From contig NZ_JAKUKA010000001.1 of NCBI RefSeq assembly GCF_023156195.1, positions 2,232,001 to 2,296,000 of the forward strand: 64,000 bases of DNA. The letters run 5' to 3'. The DNA comes from Chitinophaga sedimenti. Its GTDB lineage: Bacteria; Bacteroidota; Bacteroidia; Chitinophagales; Chitinophagaceae. Position numbers and translations under genes: made by a program. Position 1 is the stretch's first letter. Every line of letters begins with the position of its first letter. Below, piece by piece: positions 20,148 through 30,826 of this stretch. A model generated the notes under the pieces. The model made no database searches and was not told the DNA's origin. It saw nothing but the letters and a program-made list of their open reading frames with translations.

Positions 20148-21131
20148 ATGCGAAAACATTGGAATATCCTTACCGGCTGCCTGTTGCTCACCACGTTTTT
20201 ATCCGCGCAGCAGCCTGTTAAAACCGTTCCGTTAGATTCCATCCGTCTTAGCGATCCGTACATCCTGGCCGACAAAAAAACACGCCGATATTACATGACC
20301 GGCACCGGCGGCATGTTGTGGACCAGCCCCGACCTGAAACTGTGGACAGGCCCGCATAAAGTGGCGCAAACCGACAGCACTTCTGGATGGGCCCGCGGCC
20401 GATGATCTGGGCAGCCGAAATTCATCCCTACAAAAACAAATACTACTACTTCGCCACGTTCACGAACCGCGGTGTAAAAATAGACACCGTAAAAGGAAAT
20501 GTGATCGAACGCCGCGCCTCGCACGTACTGGTCAGTAATAATCCCGGCGGACCTTATGTCCCCATGAAAGACCCGGTTTACCTGCCTGCAGACAAACCCA
20601 CGCTGGACGGCACATTTTGGATAGATAAAGATGGCAAACCTTATATGGTGTACTGCTACGAATGGCTGCAAAACCTCGACGGCACCATCGAAAAATACAA
20701 TTGAAACCCGACCTCAGCGGAACTGTCGGCGAAGGCAAACTCCTGTTCCGCGCCAGCGAAGCGCCCCGGAGCCGGGAGAAAGATGAAAACGGGAAAGACG
20801 TACCCAACAAGGTTACTGACGGCCCTTTCCTGTTTGTAACCGGTACCGGCCGCCGGGCATGATATGGACCAGCTGGATTTACGACGTATACACGCAGGGC
20901 GTGGTATATTCGAAAAGCGGCACGCTGGACGGCCCTCGGATCCAGGAACCGGCGCCTATAACCCCGCCAAACTTTGGCCATGGTATGTTATTCCACACGT
21001 TCGAAGGAAAGCTGCTGATGTCTGTACACAGCCACAGGGAAGCGAATGGCAGGACCATCAGGATCCCGAAATTGTTTGAAGCCAACCTGGACGGCGACAA
21101 ACTGGAAATAGGAAAACCGTATCAACCTTAA
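20148..21131 (+). CDS. Secreted GH43-type glycosidase, frameshifted
   Basis: About 328 residues. A signal peptide (ILTGCLLLTTFLSAQ) is followed by a five-bladed-propeller hydrolase of the GH43 type. IRLSDPYILADKKTRRYYM carries the general-base Asp, WAAEIHPYKNKYYYFATFTN and LDGTFWIDKDGKPYMVYCYEW are typical blades, and GHGMLFHTFEGKLLMSVHSH is the C-terminal one. Breaks lie at ~20380, ~20697 and ~20855, where GR should continue into GMIWTSWIYDVY. It probably cleaves arabino- or xylo-configured linkages; the exact specificity is not readable. It starts divergently, 40 bp from the MG2-like gene. Confidence 0.85.
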
Positions 21132-21133
21132 AC

Positions 21134-21541
21134 TTATTTCTTACTGGATTTAATACGCGAAGTCACCACTTCGCGCCGCTTTTTCCAGGTGGTGACCTGG
21201 CTGCTCTCCAGTGTTTCTTTTCCTTTCTGGTCCAGCAAACCCAAACTCGTCATCAGCTGTTTTGCGAGCCGGGCTTGTTTTTTATTTTGATTCAGCCATT
21301 CGCGCCGGCTGCGCTGGCTGTCATCAAGGTGCGCCTTGATCGCTGCATCTATTACCGTTAATTCTTTCCGGTATTCCTTTTCGCGGCGGTACAGGACCAT
21401 CAGGCGGTGATAGGCCACATCGTCCATCGGATCCAGTTTCAGGGATCGCTGGTAATAGTCGATAGCCTGTTTCACATCGCTGTCCTGTTCGGCCTGTTTC
21501 GCGAGGCGATGAAGTTCCAGTAAAGAATAACGCGCTGCCAT
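21134..21541 (-). CDS. TPR-containing small protein
   Basis: An intact 135-residue protein. Residues 5-60 form at least one clear tetratricopeptide unit (AIDYYQRSLKLDPMDDVAYH), and the rest is a basic, charged helical tail (REWLNQNKKQARLAKQLM). There is no signal peptide, so it is probably a cytoplasmic protein-protein interaction module. It ends 2 nt from the convergent GH43 stop. The partner is unknown. Confidence 0.7.
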   Translation of the reverse strand: MAARYSLLELHRLAKQAEQDSDVKQAIDYYQRSLKLDPMDDVAYHRLMVLYRREKEYRKELTVIDAAIKAHLDDSQRSRREWLNQNKKQARLAKQLMTSLGLLDQKGKETLESSQVTTWKKRREVVTSRIKSSKK

Positions 21542-21658
21542 GGTAAATTTTCAGGTATACGTACAACTGTCATGCCGTACTGGGCCTCACTTTGTGGCCA
21601 TATTTCCACACCTGTCGGAAGTGATTATTTCTCTTTTCTTAGTACATTTCCATTACAT

Positions 21659-24029
21659 ATGAAATTTCAGTTTCCACAAGGGCACGAAAGCGCGTTTTAT
21701 TTTCCGGGAGAAGCAGTAATGGCTGAAATCATCAGCACCTATGACTGGTCGGCGACCCTACTTGGCGCTGCTGCAACCTGGCCGCAAGGCCTGCGCAACG
21801 CCGTTTCCCTCTGCTTACACAGTCCCTCCCCCATGATGGTATTATGGGGAGCAGCGCTCGTTCAAATTTACAACCGTGCCTTTACGCCCCTGTTGGCCGA
21901 TAAGCATCCCGTTGCCATGGGTAAACCCTGCAGGCACACCTGGCCGGAACTCTGTGACGACGGTGCACCGATGGTGAAAAAGGTCATGTCCGAAGGACAG
22001 TCCGTTTACATACAGGAACAGCTTGTAGTGATCAATAACGAGCAGCAATATTATACCTTCTCCTGCATCCCCCTTTTTGATGAAACTAATCCAGGCACGC
22101 CCCCATTGGCGCGATGGTGATGGCCAACAATGTAACTGCCGAAGTCGCCTCCAAAAAACGGATGAACGATAGCGAAACAAGGTTGAAAGCGTTGGTTTCA
22201 GCGGCTGCCGGTGTAGTATATCATTTGAGCGCCGACTGGAAAGTAATGCAGCACCTGGAAGGCCGCGGCTTTCTGCCGGATGCCCGGGAGCCCATGATAG
22301 ACTGGCTTTCGAAATATGTACCGTCATTTGAACAGCCCCGCGTTCAGGCCGCGATAGACGCCGCAATGCACAATAAATCGGTGTTTGAACTGGAACACCA
22401 GGTTCTGCTGATCGATGGTACGATCGGCTGGACTTTCTCCCGCGCCATTCCTATTTTTGATGATAAGGGGGCAGTAACCTCCTGGCTCGGCGCGGCCAGC
22501 GACATCACGGCACGCAAACATGCGGAGGAGGACGCAGCCAGCCGCAAGAGCATGCTGGAGGCGATTACCGGCGCCACGCCCGACCTTGTGTACGTATTCG
22601 ATCTCGACTATACGTTTTCCTACGCTAATAAAGCCCTGCTCACCATGTGGGGGCTTAGTTGGGAGGAGTCTATGGGAAAACGCCTGCTGGAAGTAGGTTA
22701 CGAGCCCTGGCACGCCGAAATGCACGAGCGGGAGATCGATGAGGTCGTACGCACGAAGAAAATGATCCGCGGCGAAGTATCGTTCCCGCACGCGGAACTC
22801 GGCCGGCGTATTTATGACTACATCTTCGCGCCAGTGTTCGATGCGGAAGGCAACGTTACCATGATTGCCGGCACCACCCGCGATATCTCCGACCTGAAAA
22901 AGCGGAGGAAGCACTCATGCACAGCGAAGAACAATTTAGGAGCCTTACCCAGTCGCTGCCCCAGCTGATATGGACGACGCGGATGGATGGCTATTGCGAT
23001 TTCTTCAACAAAAAATGGTATGACTACACCGGCGCCACGCCCGAATCTTCGTTCGGCGACGGATGGGCCCAATATATTCATGAGGATCAGCGGAACGGCC
23101 TGTACGCCTCCTGGCGCAACAGCCTCGAAACCGGTGCGCCCGTCGCCAACGAATTCCAGCTGAAAGGTAAAGACGGCGCCTACAGGTGGTTTAACGTACT
23201 TGGCAACCCCATCAGGGATGAAGAAAGAAAAATACTAAGATGGGTAGGCGCGCTCACCAATATCGATGAGCACAGGGAGAGCAAAGAACGGCTGGAGAAA
23301 GTAGTGCAGGACCGTACCCGCGAATTAATGCGTTCCAACGAAGACCTGCAGCAATTCGCACACGTAGCCTCCCACGACCTCAAAGAGCCGTTACGTAAAA
23401 TAAAGTTTTATGTAGACCGCCTGCAACACGATGCCGACACCCATTTATCCACGCAGGGCCAGGCGTCCCTCGGCAAAATCGTCGCTTCCGCGGAAAGAAT
23501 GTCTTCCATGATCGAGGGCGTGCTCTCCTACTCCTCCACCTCCGCAATACAGGCGCCGATGGGTATTGTAGACCTTAACAACGTGCTGCATGATATTACG
23601 ACAGAGCTGGAGATCATCATGCAGCAAAAAGGGGCAACTGTGAGTTACCACGAGTTACCGGTAGTGGAAGGCGCCGAAGTGTTACTCTATCAACTGTTCT
23701 ATAACCTGGTCTTCAACTCCCTCAAATTCGCCCGCAAAGGCACGCCGCCTGTTATACAGGTAGATAGCAGCATCGAAGTAATTAATGGGCAGCAGATGGC
23801 GAAAACCGTGGTGCGTGATAATGGGATCGGGTTTGCCGAACAGTATGCGGGCAGCATCTTCCATACCTTTACCCGCCTGAATTCCAAGGACCGGTACGAA
23901 GGCACGGGACTTGGGTTATCGCTTTGTAAAAAGATCGTGGAAAGGCATCACGGGCAAATTGAAGCCAGCGGCGAAGAAAATGTGGGGGCGACCTTTACAA
24001 TATGGTTGCCATTGAAGCAGCAGGCGTAG
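21659..24029 (+). CDS. Soluble multi-PAS sensor histidine kinase, frameshifted
   Basis: About 790 residues from MKFQFPQGHESAFYF. No membrane segment is visible. The N-terminal sensor-like region (WPQGLRNAVSLCLHSPSPMM) is followed by three PAS/PAC units (VSWLGAASDITARKHAEED region; DLVYVFDLDYTFSYANKALL; QLIWTTRMDGYCDFFNKKWY). A HisKA helix with phospho-acceptor His in ASHDLKEPLRKIKFY and a HATPase domain (VVRDNGIGFAEQ, GTGLGLSLCKKIVERH) complete it. Breaks lie at ~22097 and ~22902 (LKKAEEALMHSEEQF). No receiver or partner regulator gene is adjacent, so it is an orphan kinase. It ends back to back with the convergent glycosyltransferase gene. Confidence 0.88.
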
Positions 24030-24947
24030 TTAAAACCACAACCGCGCCTTCGTTTCCTTCAAATACGCCCTCGTATCCGCGGGCAGGGTGGTGCCTTTTT
24101 CACTCGACGGAATCTGTAATACCAGCTTCCATCCCTGCCACCAGCCTTTGAAATCCCATTTCGTCTTCTTGAGATATTCTAAAGACCACATCAGGGAGGT
24201 AGTGCCGAAGTACAACAGGGGCAGGTAACGATACACTACTTTCGCTTTATTTACCCACAACATCCGCATTTTATCCGCATGCGGCGTACGCCCTTTCGGT
24301 GATTCGTTGTGCATCACGACCACAGCGGAATTGTACGCAATGGCATACCCTTCGTTCAGTGCGCGATAACAAAGGTCATATTCTTCCATACCATAGAAAA
24401 AGTCGGCCGGATAAGGGCCGGTACGGTCGTACACTTCCTTTTTGATAGCGTGGCCACAACCGATAAAGTAGGAAGCGAGGAATTTATCTTTGTGCTTATA
24501 TTCTTCGAAACGTTTGTGGGGAAACGCGTTCTGCTGCAGTTGTCCCGTGCTCGCATACAACACTTTAAAGCTAAGGATACCCACGGGACGTGTTTGTCCA
24601 TAGTTATCTTCAAAAGCTTTTTGTATTTGTAACAGCGCATCATGATCGCGGAAATACGCGTCATCGTCCAGTGTAATGATGATGGGCGATTTAACCAGTG
24701 CGATAGCGTAATTGCGGCCACGGGCGACGCCCAGGTTTTCGGGCGCGTTCTCATATTGGAACGGCACTCCCGGCGTAGCGGCAATGAAGTCCGTTACCGG
24801 CTTGTAATCCTCCGTGGAGGCGTTATTTACAATGATCACACTTTCCAGCAATGTAGAAGCGCCTTGCTGTCCGGCGATGTTCTTCAGGAGGAACAGCGTA
24901 TCGTCCGGGCGGTTATAAGTAATGATGATGATCGATAACGGTTTCAC
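24030..24947 (-). CDS. Glycosyltransferase family 2
   Basis: An intact 305-residue GT-A enzyme: nucleotide-binding start PLSIIIITYNRPDDTLFLL, NLGVARGRNYAI, and the metal-binding TLDDDAYF near residue 97, then FFYGMEEYDLCYRALNEGY with the usual ED acid pair. It resembles rhamnosyltransferase-like GT2 enzymes of surface polysaccharide clusters. It is the last gene of the 27955-24030 transcript, 13 nt after the GT4 gene. Donor and acceptor are not readable. Confidence 0.88.
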   Translation of the reverse strand: MKPLSIIIITYNRPDDTLFLLKNIAGQQGASTLLESVIIVNNASTEDYKPVTDFIAATPGVPFQYENAPENLGVARGRNYAIALVKSPIIITLDDDAYFRDHDALLQIQKAFEDNYGQTRPVGILSFKVLYASTGQLQQNAFPHKRFEEYKHKDKFLASYFIGCGHAIKKEVYDRTGPYPADFFYGMEEYDLCYRALNEGYAIAYNSAVVVMHNESPKGRTPHADKMRMLWVNKAKVVYRYLPLLYFGTTSLMWSLEYLKKTKWDFKGWWQGWKLVLQIPSSEKGTTLPADTRAYLKETKARLWF

Positions 24948-24960
24948 GATGGCATGTTGT

Positions 24961-26130
24961 TTAGGTCAGTAATGCACGGTAAGCGCCGGCAAAGGCGTTC
25001 ATTCCGAAATGTGCGCGGGCATAGGTGATGTTATTATCGCGGAAACGTTGTTGCAGCGCAGGATCTGTGGCAAGGCGTTGCAGCGCTTCATAAGTATGTT
25101 CCAAAATATCGGCCTCCCCGATCAGCAGCCCGTTTTCTTCATGCTTCACATGAAAGGGAATATCCCCCACCCCGGTGGACACGATGGAGAGCCCACGCGC
25201 CATAGCCTCCATCACTACCATAGGAAAGCCTTCATAGGCCGATAACAGCACCAGCGCATGATGCTCCCGGTAAATACGGTCCATCTCCGCAGGATCACTT
25301 TTCTCGCCCAAAAATACGCCATATCCCTGCAAGGCTTCCGGTATAGCGGGTTTCACATTACCCATGTAGGTCATTTGCCCCGTACCGCTTTCCTGTAGCC
25401 ACCTGGCGACTTCCGCGACCAGGTGCACGCGCTTCTGTTCAATATCCCCGCGGCCTACGTACAGGCATTTCAGCCCCGGGCTCTGTACGAGCGAGGTAGT
25501 ATCTTCCGGCAGCTGTATGCCGTTTATAATAAGTTGTATCTTATCGATATAAGAAGAAGGAATACTATATTTTTATACAGCCGGATATGCGCATCGATCG
25601 CGTCCTGGCTGATCATCACGGTAGTATCGTAAAATGGCAGGAACGGGATGCGGATGTACGAAAAGCTGCACAACAGGTGAATCAATTCTACCTGTTTAAT
25701 GTTTTTGTTGAGGTGGGGCGACAGCTTATATCCAAAGTTACATTGTCCGTTAAACACCTTCGGTACCTTGCGCTGGCTATTGACGTAGTGCGCTACGATG
25801 CCCCGGCACACAAAGTTCTGCCAGTATTTGAACTTATTATCCGTATAAGTGGAAATCTCTCTCAGGGTGATATTGGAGCCCTTGAAGAAAGGCAACATCG
25901 CTTCGCTCTTCGATTTCCTGGTAAAAAGATGATGATCTTCTTATCGGGAAACTGCTGCACCACGTCGCTGTTTACCTTCTCCGCCCCACCCACATGGTAA
26001 AAGGGGAAGAAAAGAACAGGTCATATTCCTCCGCCAGCGGGTGTTTTTTCGCATACTGCTTTCCCCACCAGGCGAACGGGAAAATAAAGATCGCCTCTAT
26101 CCATCTTTTTAAAATCAACAATCGATACAT
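24961..26130 (-). CDS. Glycosyltransferase family 4 (GT-B fold), frameshifted
   Basis: About 390 residues from MYRLLILKRWIEAIFIFPFA. An N-terminal Rossmann part contains FYHVGGAEKVNSDVV. The C-terminal donor domain has CLYVGRGDIEQKR and the GT4 signature ALVLLSAYEGFPMVVMEAMA with RGLSIVSTGVGDIP. Three frame breaks at ~26014, ~25921 and ~25569 fit lost bases in short homopolymers. It lies 6 nt downstream of the preceding GT2 gene in the same operon. It is predicted to be a cytoplasmic retaining transferase building a polysaccharide repeat unit; the sugar is unknown. Confidence 0.82.
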
Positions 26131-26136
26131 ATCCGC

Positions 26137-27078
26137 TTATTTGCGTGGCCGGCCTATAAAGCTCAGCCCGACGAGTATTTTGTTCAGCGCGCCTATTTTA
26201 AGCATTTTAAAAGAAAATGGCCGCTGGCTTTTTAAGATATACTTTACCACAGCGGGTGTATTACCCTGCATACCGGCTTCCACCAGTTCCCTTTCCTCCC
26301 GCACTTCCAGGTTGCGCATCAGTCGCCAGAAGAAGTCGTACACATAAGGACTTTGCAGCGCTTCCTCCCCTACTTTGTGCAACAGGTAAAAGTATTCGGG
26401 AATTTCTACGGTACGCACGCCGTGGCACGATTTGGTGAGTTGCAGATCACTGATGCCAATGTTCACCAGCACCTCGTCGATGTACACGAACCCAGGTTTA
26501 TGGCGTAACAGGTTGATATAAAAATCAACATCCACCAACCATTGCAGGCGTACATCGTAGCGGTACAACTTATTATTACGGTGCATCACCGCGCTGGGCG
26601 GACCAATAAAATTCTTTTGGAAAAGATGCACGGGGTCCTGTTTCAGCAACTGCCGGTAAAAGGAACTGCAATGCACTTCATTCACCTTGCCTTCGTGATC
26701 GATGAAACATTCGCGGAAAGCGGAGAACACGAAATCCGCATCCGGATTCTCATCCAGCGCATCGGCCATTTTGCGCACGGCATTGGGGCGGGTGAACCAG
26801 TCATCGTCGTGCATGATTTTAATGTACCGGCCATTTGCCTTATCGTAACACACGTTCCAGTTGGCGGGCATCCCGGCAGCGGGCTGGTTGCGGTAGTATT
26901 GCAATGGCAGGCTGTCTGCATACGCCTTTACGAGTTGCTCCACGGCGTCGTCCGGACTATCATCCGTCACAATCACTTCCCAGTCCGTGTAGTCCTGCGC
27001 CACGAGCGAATCGAGTACCCTTTGCAGGTACTGCACGTTTTTATAGGCGGGTATGCAAATCGATACTTTTACTGTCAT
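26137..27078 (-). CDS. Glycosyltransferase family 2
   Basis: An intact 313-residue GT-A enzyme. The start VSICIPAYKNVQYLQRVLDS is followed by DWEVIVTDDSPDD, GMPANWNVCYDKANGRYIK and the metal-binding IMHDDDWF near residue 94. The C-terminal half is helical and basic. Its ATG overlaps the stop of the upstream glycosyltransferase as ATGA at 27075-27078, so the two are probably translationally coupled. It is a cytoplasmic enzyme of the polysaccharide locus; the specificity is unknown. Confidence 0.88.
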   Translation of the reverse strand: MTVKVSICIPAYKNVQYLQRVLDSLVAQDYTDWEVIVTDDSPDDAVEQLVKAYADSLPLQYYRNQPAAGMPANWNVCYDKANGRYIKIMHDDDWFTRPNAVRKMADALDENPDADFVFSAFRECFIDHEGKVNEVHCSSFYRQLLKQDPVHLFQKNFIGPPSAVMHRNNKLYRYDVRLQWLVDVDFYINLLRHKPGFVYIDEVLVNIGISDLQLTKSCHGVRTVEIPEYFYLLHKVGEEALQSPYVYDFFWRLMRNLEVREERELVEAGMQGNTPAVVKYILKSQRPFSFKMLKIGALNKILVGLSFIGRPRK

Positions 27079-27955
27079 GCTTTTTTCCTGAATCGCGCGA
27101 AAGAAATATTAGTCAGCAACAGGGCGATGTACGGCCAGTTCCCCGGGTTGTTCAGGCTTTCGTATAATTAAGCCAGGCCATTTTTGCGGACAGCGATACC
27201 TTTTCCCGGCGCAAACGCAGCATCCAGCTGCGGGCGATGAGTTGTTCGGGATCAGGCTCTGCCGGAGCTTCCACGGCTGTGGGCAAGGGTACTTTATTTA
27301 CATTTTTATGGAAGTGGATCGCTTCCAATACCCACTCGTCCGCAAACCGGCCGTAGGAATGATGCACCATATCAATATCATACACCACGGCTATTTTATA
27401 TTTTTGAGCGATGCGCAGACTGATGTCCACATCGTAAAAATGGAATCCATTCAATCCCCCTTCATCAAAATTAAATTCCTGCCATACCTTTTTACGCATG
27501 CCCATAAACACCCCTTCCAATACTTTTACCGGGATGATATTTTCATTGGCAAGATGCGCCGGACGTATCGCTACCTGCTCCGTGCCACCACCGGGCAGCA
27601 GCTGGCGTATATAACAGCAGTCGGCCGACTTCAAATTGCTGGCCCAGCCAGAAAGCGTGCGGCTCTTATAGCGGCTGCCGGCGATACCTGTCATACCAAG
27701 CGACTGATCTTCGAAATGTTGCAATACCTTTTTACCCCATTCCGGCGTAAGCAGGTCGAGGTCGTCGTGCATGAAGCAGAGAATATCGTATTGAGCGGCG
27801 CTGGCGCTGCGGTTGTAAGCGCGGCGGATACCTATCTTTTCGTCGGCGTTATTGGTAGCGATGATTTCAAAGGGCACACCGATGGAGGCTGCAACTTTCT
27901 GCTTGATTACTTCCAGTTTATCCGGGTAACCGGAGCAAATGATGACGGATATCAT
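27075..27955 (-). CDS. Glycosyltransferase (StrF-like GT2 variant), frameshifted near the end
   Basis: About 294 residues. MISVIICSGYPDKLEVIKQK, AYNRSASAAQYDILCFMHDD (DxD-type metal site) and FYDVDISLRIAQKYKIAVVY match the Glyco_tranf_2_5 / StrF-like group. A premature stop at 27152 comes from a lost base near 27162. With it restored, WLNY continues as YESLNNPGNWPYIALLLTN and ends at TGA 27075-27077, overlapping the next ATG. It is the first gene of the transcript 27955-24030 and is divergent from the flippase gene. Confidence 0.82.
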
Positions 27956-28042
27956 GATCGTGCCGTTCTTTTCGAAGGTTAGCCGGCAAAATACAACTTT
28001 TCCGCCACATGGCGGTTTCCGTGTATTTAAGGAAACAACGGT

Positions 28043-28050
28043 TATATTTG
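28043..28050 (+). promoter_or_regulatory. -7 box (TATATTTG) upstream of the flippase gene
   Basis: TATATTTG fits the Bacteroidetes TAnnTTTG -7 element, 36 nt before the ATG at 28087. The tetramer 19 nt upstream (CGTG) is a poor -33 match. Confidence 0.4.
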
Positions 28051-28086
28051 TCCAATTTTAGTACAAACACGGCAGTAAAATCAGTA

Positions 28087-29558
28087 ATGGGAACGATTGG
28101 CAAACAAAGTATTACGGCATCTATCATCACTTACATCGGTTTCGCGATCGGTGGTCTTACCACCATCCTGTTCCTGAACAGTAAGTTCTTTTCCGCCGAG
28201 CAGTATGGCCTTACCCGCGTGCTGTTCGACATTGCCTATACGCTGTTTGGCCTGGCCAACCTGGGCACTGTTTCTATCTTATATCGATTTTACCCCTATT
28301 ACCGCGACCGCCTGCCCAATGAACGCCGCGACCTGTTCGGCCGCATGCTGATCGTAGCGATCATCGGCTTTGTGGTGGTGGCCATTGCCCTATTCCTGTT
28401 TAAAGGATTATTCATCCAGAAGTTCCAGGGCAAATCTCCGCTGCTGGTGGATTATTACTACTTAATATTTCCTTTTACCTTTTTCTTCCTGATTTTCTCC
28501 CTGCTGGAAGCACAGGCCTGGAACGAGCGCGCCGCCGTAGCCACCACTTTCTTCAAAGAGCTGGCGTTACGTTTCTTCACACTGCTGGGCATGGTGCTTT
28601 TCCTCGTAGGCTGGATCTCCTTCGACCAGTTCATGCTGTTTTTCAGCTGCCTGTTCGGCCTGCTGGCACTGGGACTGTACCTCTACCTGAAACGCAAACG
28701 GGGTATGGTGATCACCATTGAAAAGAGCATCGTTACGCGCCGGATGTGGAAGAAGATGATCCCCTACGGCGTATTCGTGCTGCTGATCACTTTTTGCAGC
28801 ATCTGGGCAAAACCTTCGATACGATTTTGATCAGTAGTAAAAAGATACCGCCGCCGCGGGCGTGTTCACGTTTATCACCTACCTCACCTCGCTGATGGAA
28901 GCCCCGCAACGCGGGCTCATCGCCGCTTCCATACCGGTAATTGCACAGGCGTGGAAAGATAAGGACATGGGCCGCATCAGCCGCATTTACCAGAAGTCGG
29001 CCATCAACATGCTGCTCTTCTCCGGTTTCCTGTACGCGCTGGTAGCATTAAACTTCCGCAACGCCTTCGCTATTTTTCCTTTCCTGAACAAAGAATTCCT
29101 GGCCGGCGAAAGCGTGTTCCTTATCCTCGGCTTATCTAAAGTAGTGGAACTGGGCACCGGCGTTAACTCGCAGATCATCGTGACCTCACGCTACTGGCGT
29201 TTCGACTTCATTTCGAACGTCTTGCTGGTGATGTTACTGCTCCCCCTGAACTATCTCCTCATCAGCAAATACGACCTGGACGGCGTGGCCCCTGGCTACG
29301 CTCATCGCCTATCTCGTATTTAACCTGGTACGGTTCGTCTTTATCTATGTCAAGTTCCGTATGCAACCCTTCAGCTGGAGAACGTTGGCGGGTACCGGTG
29401 TAATGGTAACGGCATTTTGCGTGGCGCACTTCCTCGTGCATCATTCCTCACCGCTGGTGGAAATGATCCTGCAGAGCGGGGTGTTCGTTGTGGGCGCTGC
29501 GGTGTTCCTGGTGTGGTTCAGGGTGTCGGAGGATGTGAACGGGGGATTGATAAAATGA
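28087..29558 (+). CDS. Polysaccharide flippase (Wzx/MATE-like), frameshifted
   Basis: About 490 residues from MGTIGKQSITASIITYIGFA, with 12-14 hydrophobic helices. It is of the oligosaccharide-lipid flippase type, including FSAEQYGLTRVLFDIAYTLF and the later GVFTFITYLTSLMEAPQRGL. Breaks lie at ~28812, ~28843 and ~29291; the last appears to be an extra C rather than a loss. An in-frame ATG at 28009 is less likely because it would place the -7 box inside the coding region. It should translocate undecaprenyl-linked repeat units across the inner membrane. It is the only gene of the polysaccharide locus on the plus strand. Confidence 0.85.
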
Positions 29559-29589
29559 TGAGAAAGTGGATGGGGAAAGTGTAGTCACT

Positions 29590-30825
29590 TTACCCCTTCA
29601 ACTTCGGAAATACATTCGCCTTCAAATACAAATACCTCAACCCCTGCTGCACCTTGCTCACATACTGCTGCAAAGCACCTTTTAGCTCAAAACGGGTACC
29701 CAGCTGCATCGAAGCCGCCACATTACAGGCATCAAACACATTATTGATCTTCAGTCCTGTCGTATCGAGATAAATGGTTTCGCTGACCGGCGAGTATTTA
29801 TGCTTCACCGGGATGTTCAGCAAAGGCTGATGCGGGTTCGCGGCCACGGTGGATTCAGCGAAAGGCAGCAGGTTATTCCGGCGGCCGATCTCCAGCAAGG
29901 TGTCCATCGTTTCGCGATATTTTAAATCGCTTTCGGTGGAAGCTACTTCCTGTGCTGTTTCGGTAATAATCTTTTCGATAGATAGTTTAGGGAAGCCCGG
30001 CACTTTCTCGTGCACCTGCAGCATCGCTTCCGCAATGGCCATATTGATGGTTTTAGAGAACACCAGCTGCGGATGGAACGGGATGTTATCACTATTGCTT
30101 TGCAGGTCGTTGATCGCCTTTTGGTCAATAGCGGAGTTGATCGTCGCGTAACCGGTGCTGTGCTTCGAGGTGGCATTCAGGCTCAGCGGGTAGTGCAGGC
30201 GCAGGTATTGATCTACCGTTGCGGCCACGGCGCCGCCGGAAAAGAAGTCCGGGATGCGGGAGTGGTAAAACTGTCCGCCGAACTTTTCTTTTAAGCCATT
30301 GATTACATCGATGCTGATAAAGCCGCCATAGAGGCTTGGAAACTGGATGGTGCTGACGATGTTCTGGGTATTGAACACGCGGGCCACTTCTTCCCTGGCA
30401 TTTACCAGCCGGTAGTAGTTGCCCATCGGCACCATGAAGTGCGGCGACAGGCCCGGCCAGTTGTAATTGCCAAAGCGCCAGCCGATGGCGGGCACCTTGT
30501 ACTTGTTCAGCAGCATCGCGGCATGCGATAACGCGCCGGGTAACAGGCCGTCATCGTCGCCCAGGATGCTCACATATCCTTCTTTTACATGAGCCAGCGC
30601 AAACTCCCAGTGGCGGGCCATAGACAGGCGCTTACCCGGATTGATGTACGTGATGCGCGGATCGTTAAAAGCGGCCACCACTTCGGCGGTGTTGTCCGTG
30701 CTGGCATTATCACTTACGATAATCGAGAAATTACCGTAATCCTGGCTGGTAACCGTTTTTAACGTCCAGTATAAAGTATCGGGCCGTTCTATGGTGGGAA
30801 CGATCACCGTCAGTTTAGGCTGCAT
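29590..30825 (-). CDS. Glycosyltransferase family 2 (long form)
   Basis: An intact 411-residue protein. The GT-A core is N-terminal: LTVIVPTIERPDTLYWTLKT, IIVSDNASTDNTAEVV, MARHWEFALAH and the metal site SILGDDDGLLPG near residue 92. An extra ~200-residue helical C-terminal region of unknown role follows. It starts 1 nt after the stop of the CmcI-type methyltransferase and is the last gene of the CDP-sugar operon, so it may transfer the sugar made by that operon (inference). Confidence 0.85.
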   Translation of the reverse strand: MQPKLTVIVPTIERPDTLYWTLKTVTSQDYGNFSIIVSDNASTDNTAEVVAAFNDPRITYINPGKRLSMARHWEFALAHVKEGYVSILGDDDGLLPGALSHAAMLLNKYKVPAIGWRFGNYNWPGLSPHFMVPMGNYYRLVNAREEVARVFNTQNIVSTIQFPSLYGGFISIDVINGLKEKFGGQFYHSRIPDFFSGGAVAATVDQYLRLHYPLSLNATSKHSTGYATINSAIDQKAINDLQSNSDNIPFHPQLVFSKTINMAIAEAMLQVHEKVPGFPKLSIEKIITETAQEVASTESDLKYRETMDTLLEIGRRNNLLPFAESTVAANPHQPLLNIPVKHKYSPVSETIYLDTTGLKINNVFDACNVAASMQLGTRFELKGALQQYVSKVQQGLRYLYLKANVFPKLKG

Positions 30826-30826
30826 C

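Noticed and set aside
22324..22914. 196-residue minus-strand reading frame
   Set aside because: It is antisense to PAS domains of the histidine kinase; no independent evidence.
29573..29598. Terminator between flippase and glycosyltransferase genes
   Set aside because: An imperfect hairpin (GGGGAAAGTG / CACTTTACCCC) overlaps the stop codon region and has no T-tract, so it is not listed as a feature.
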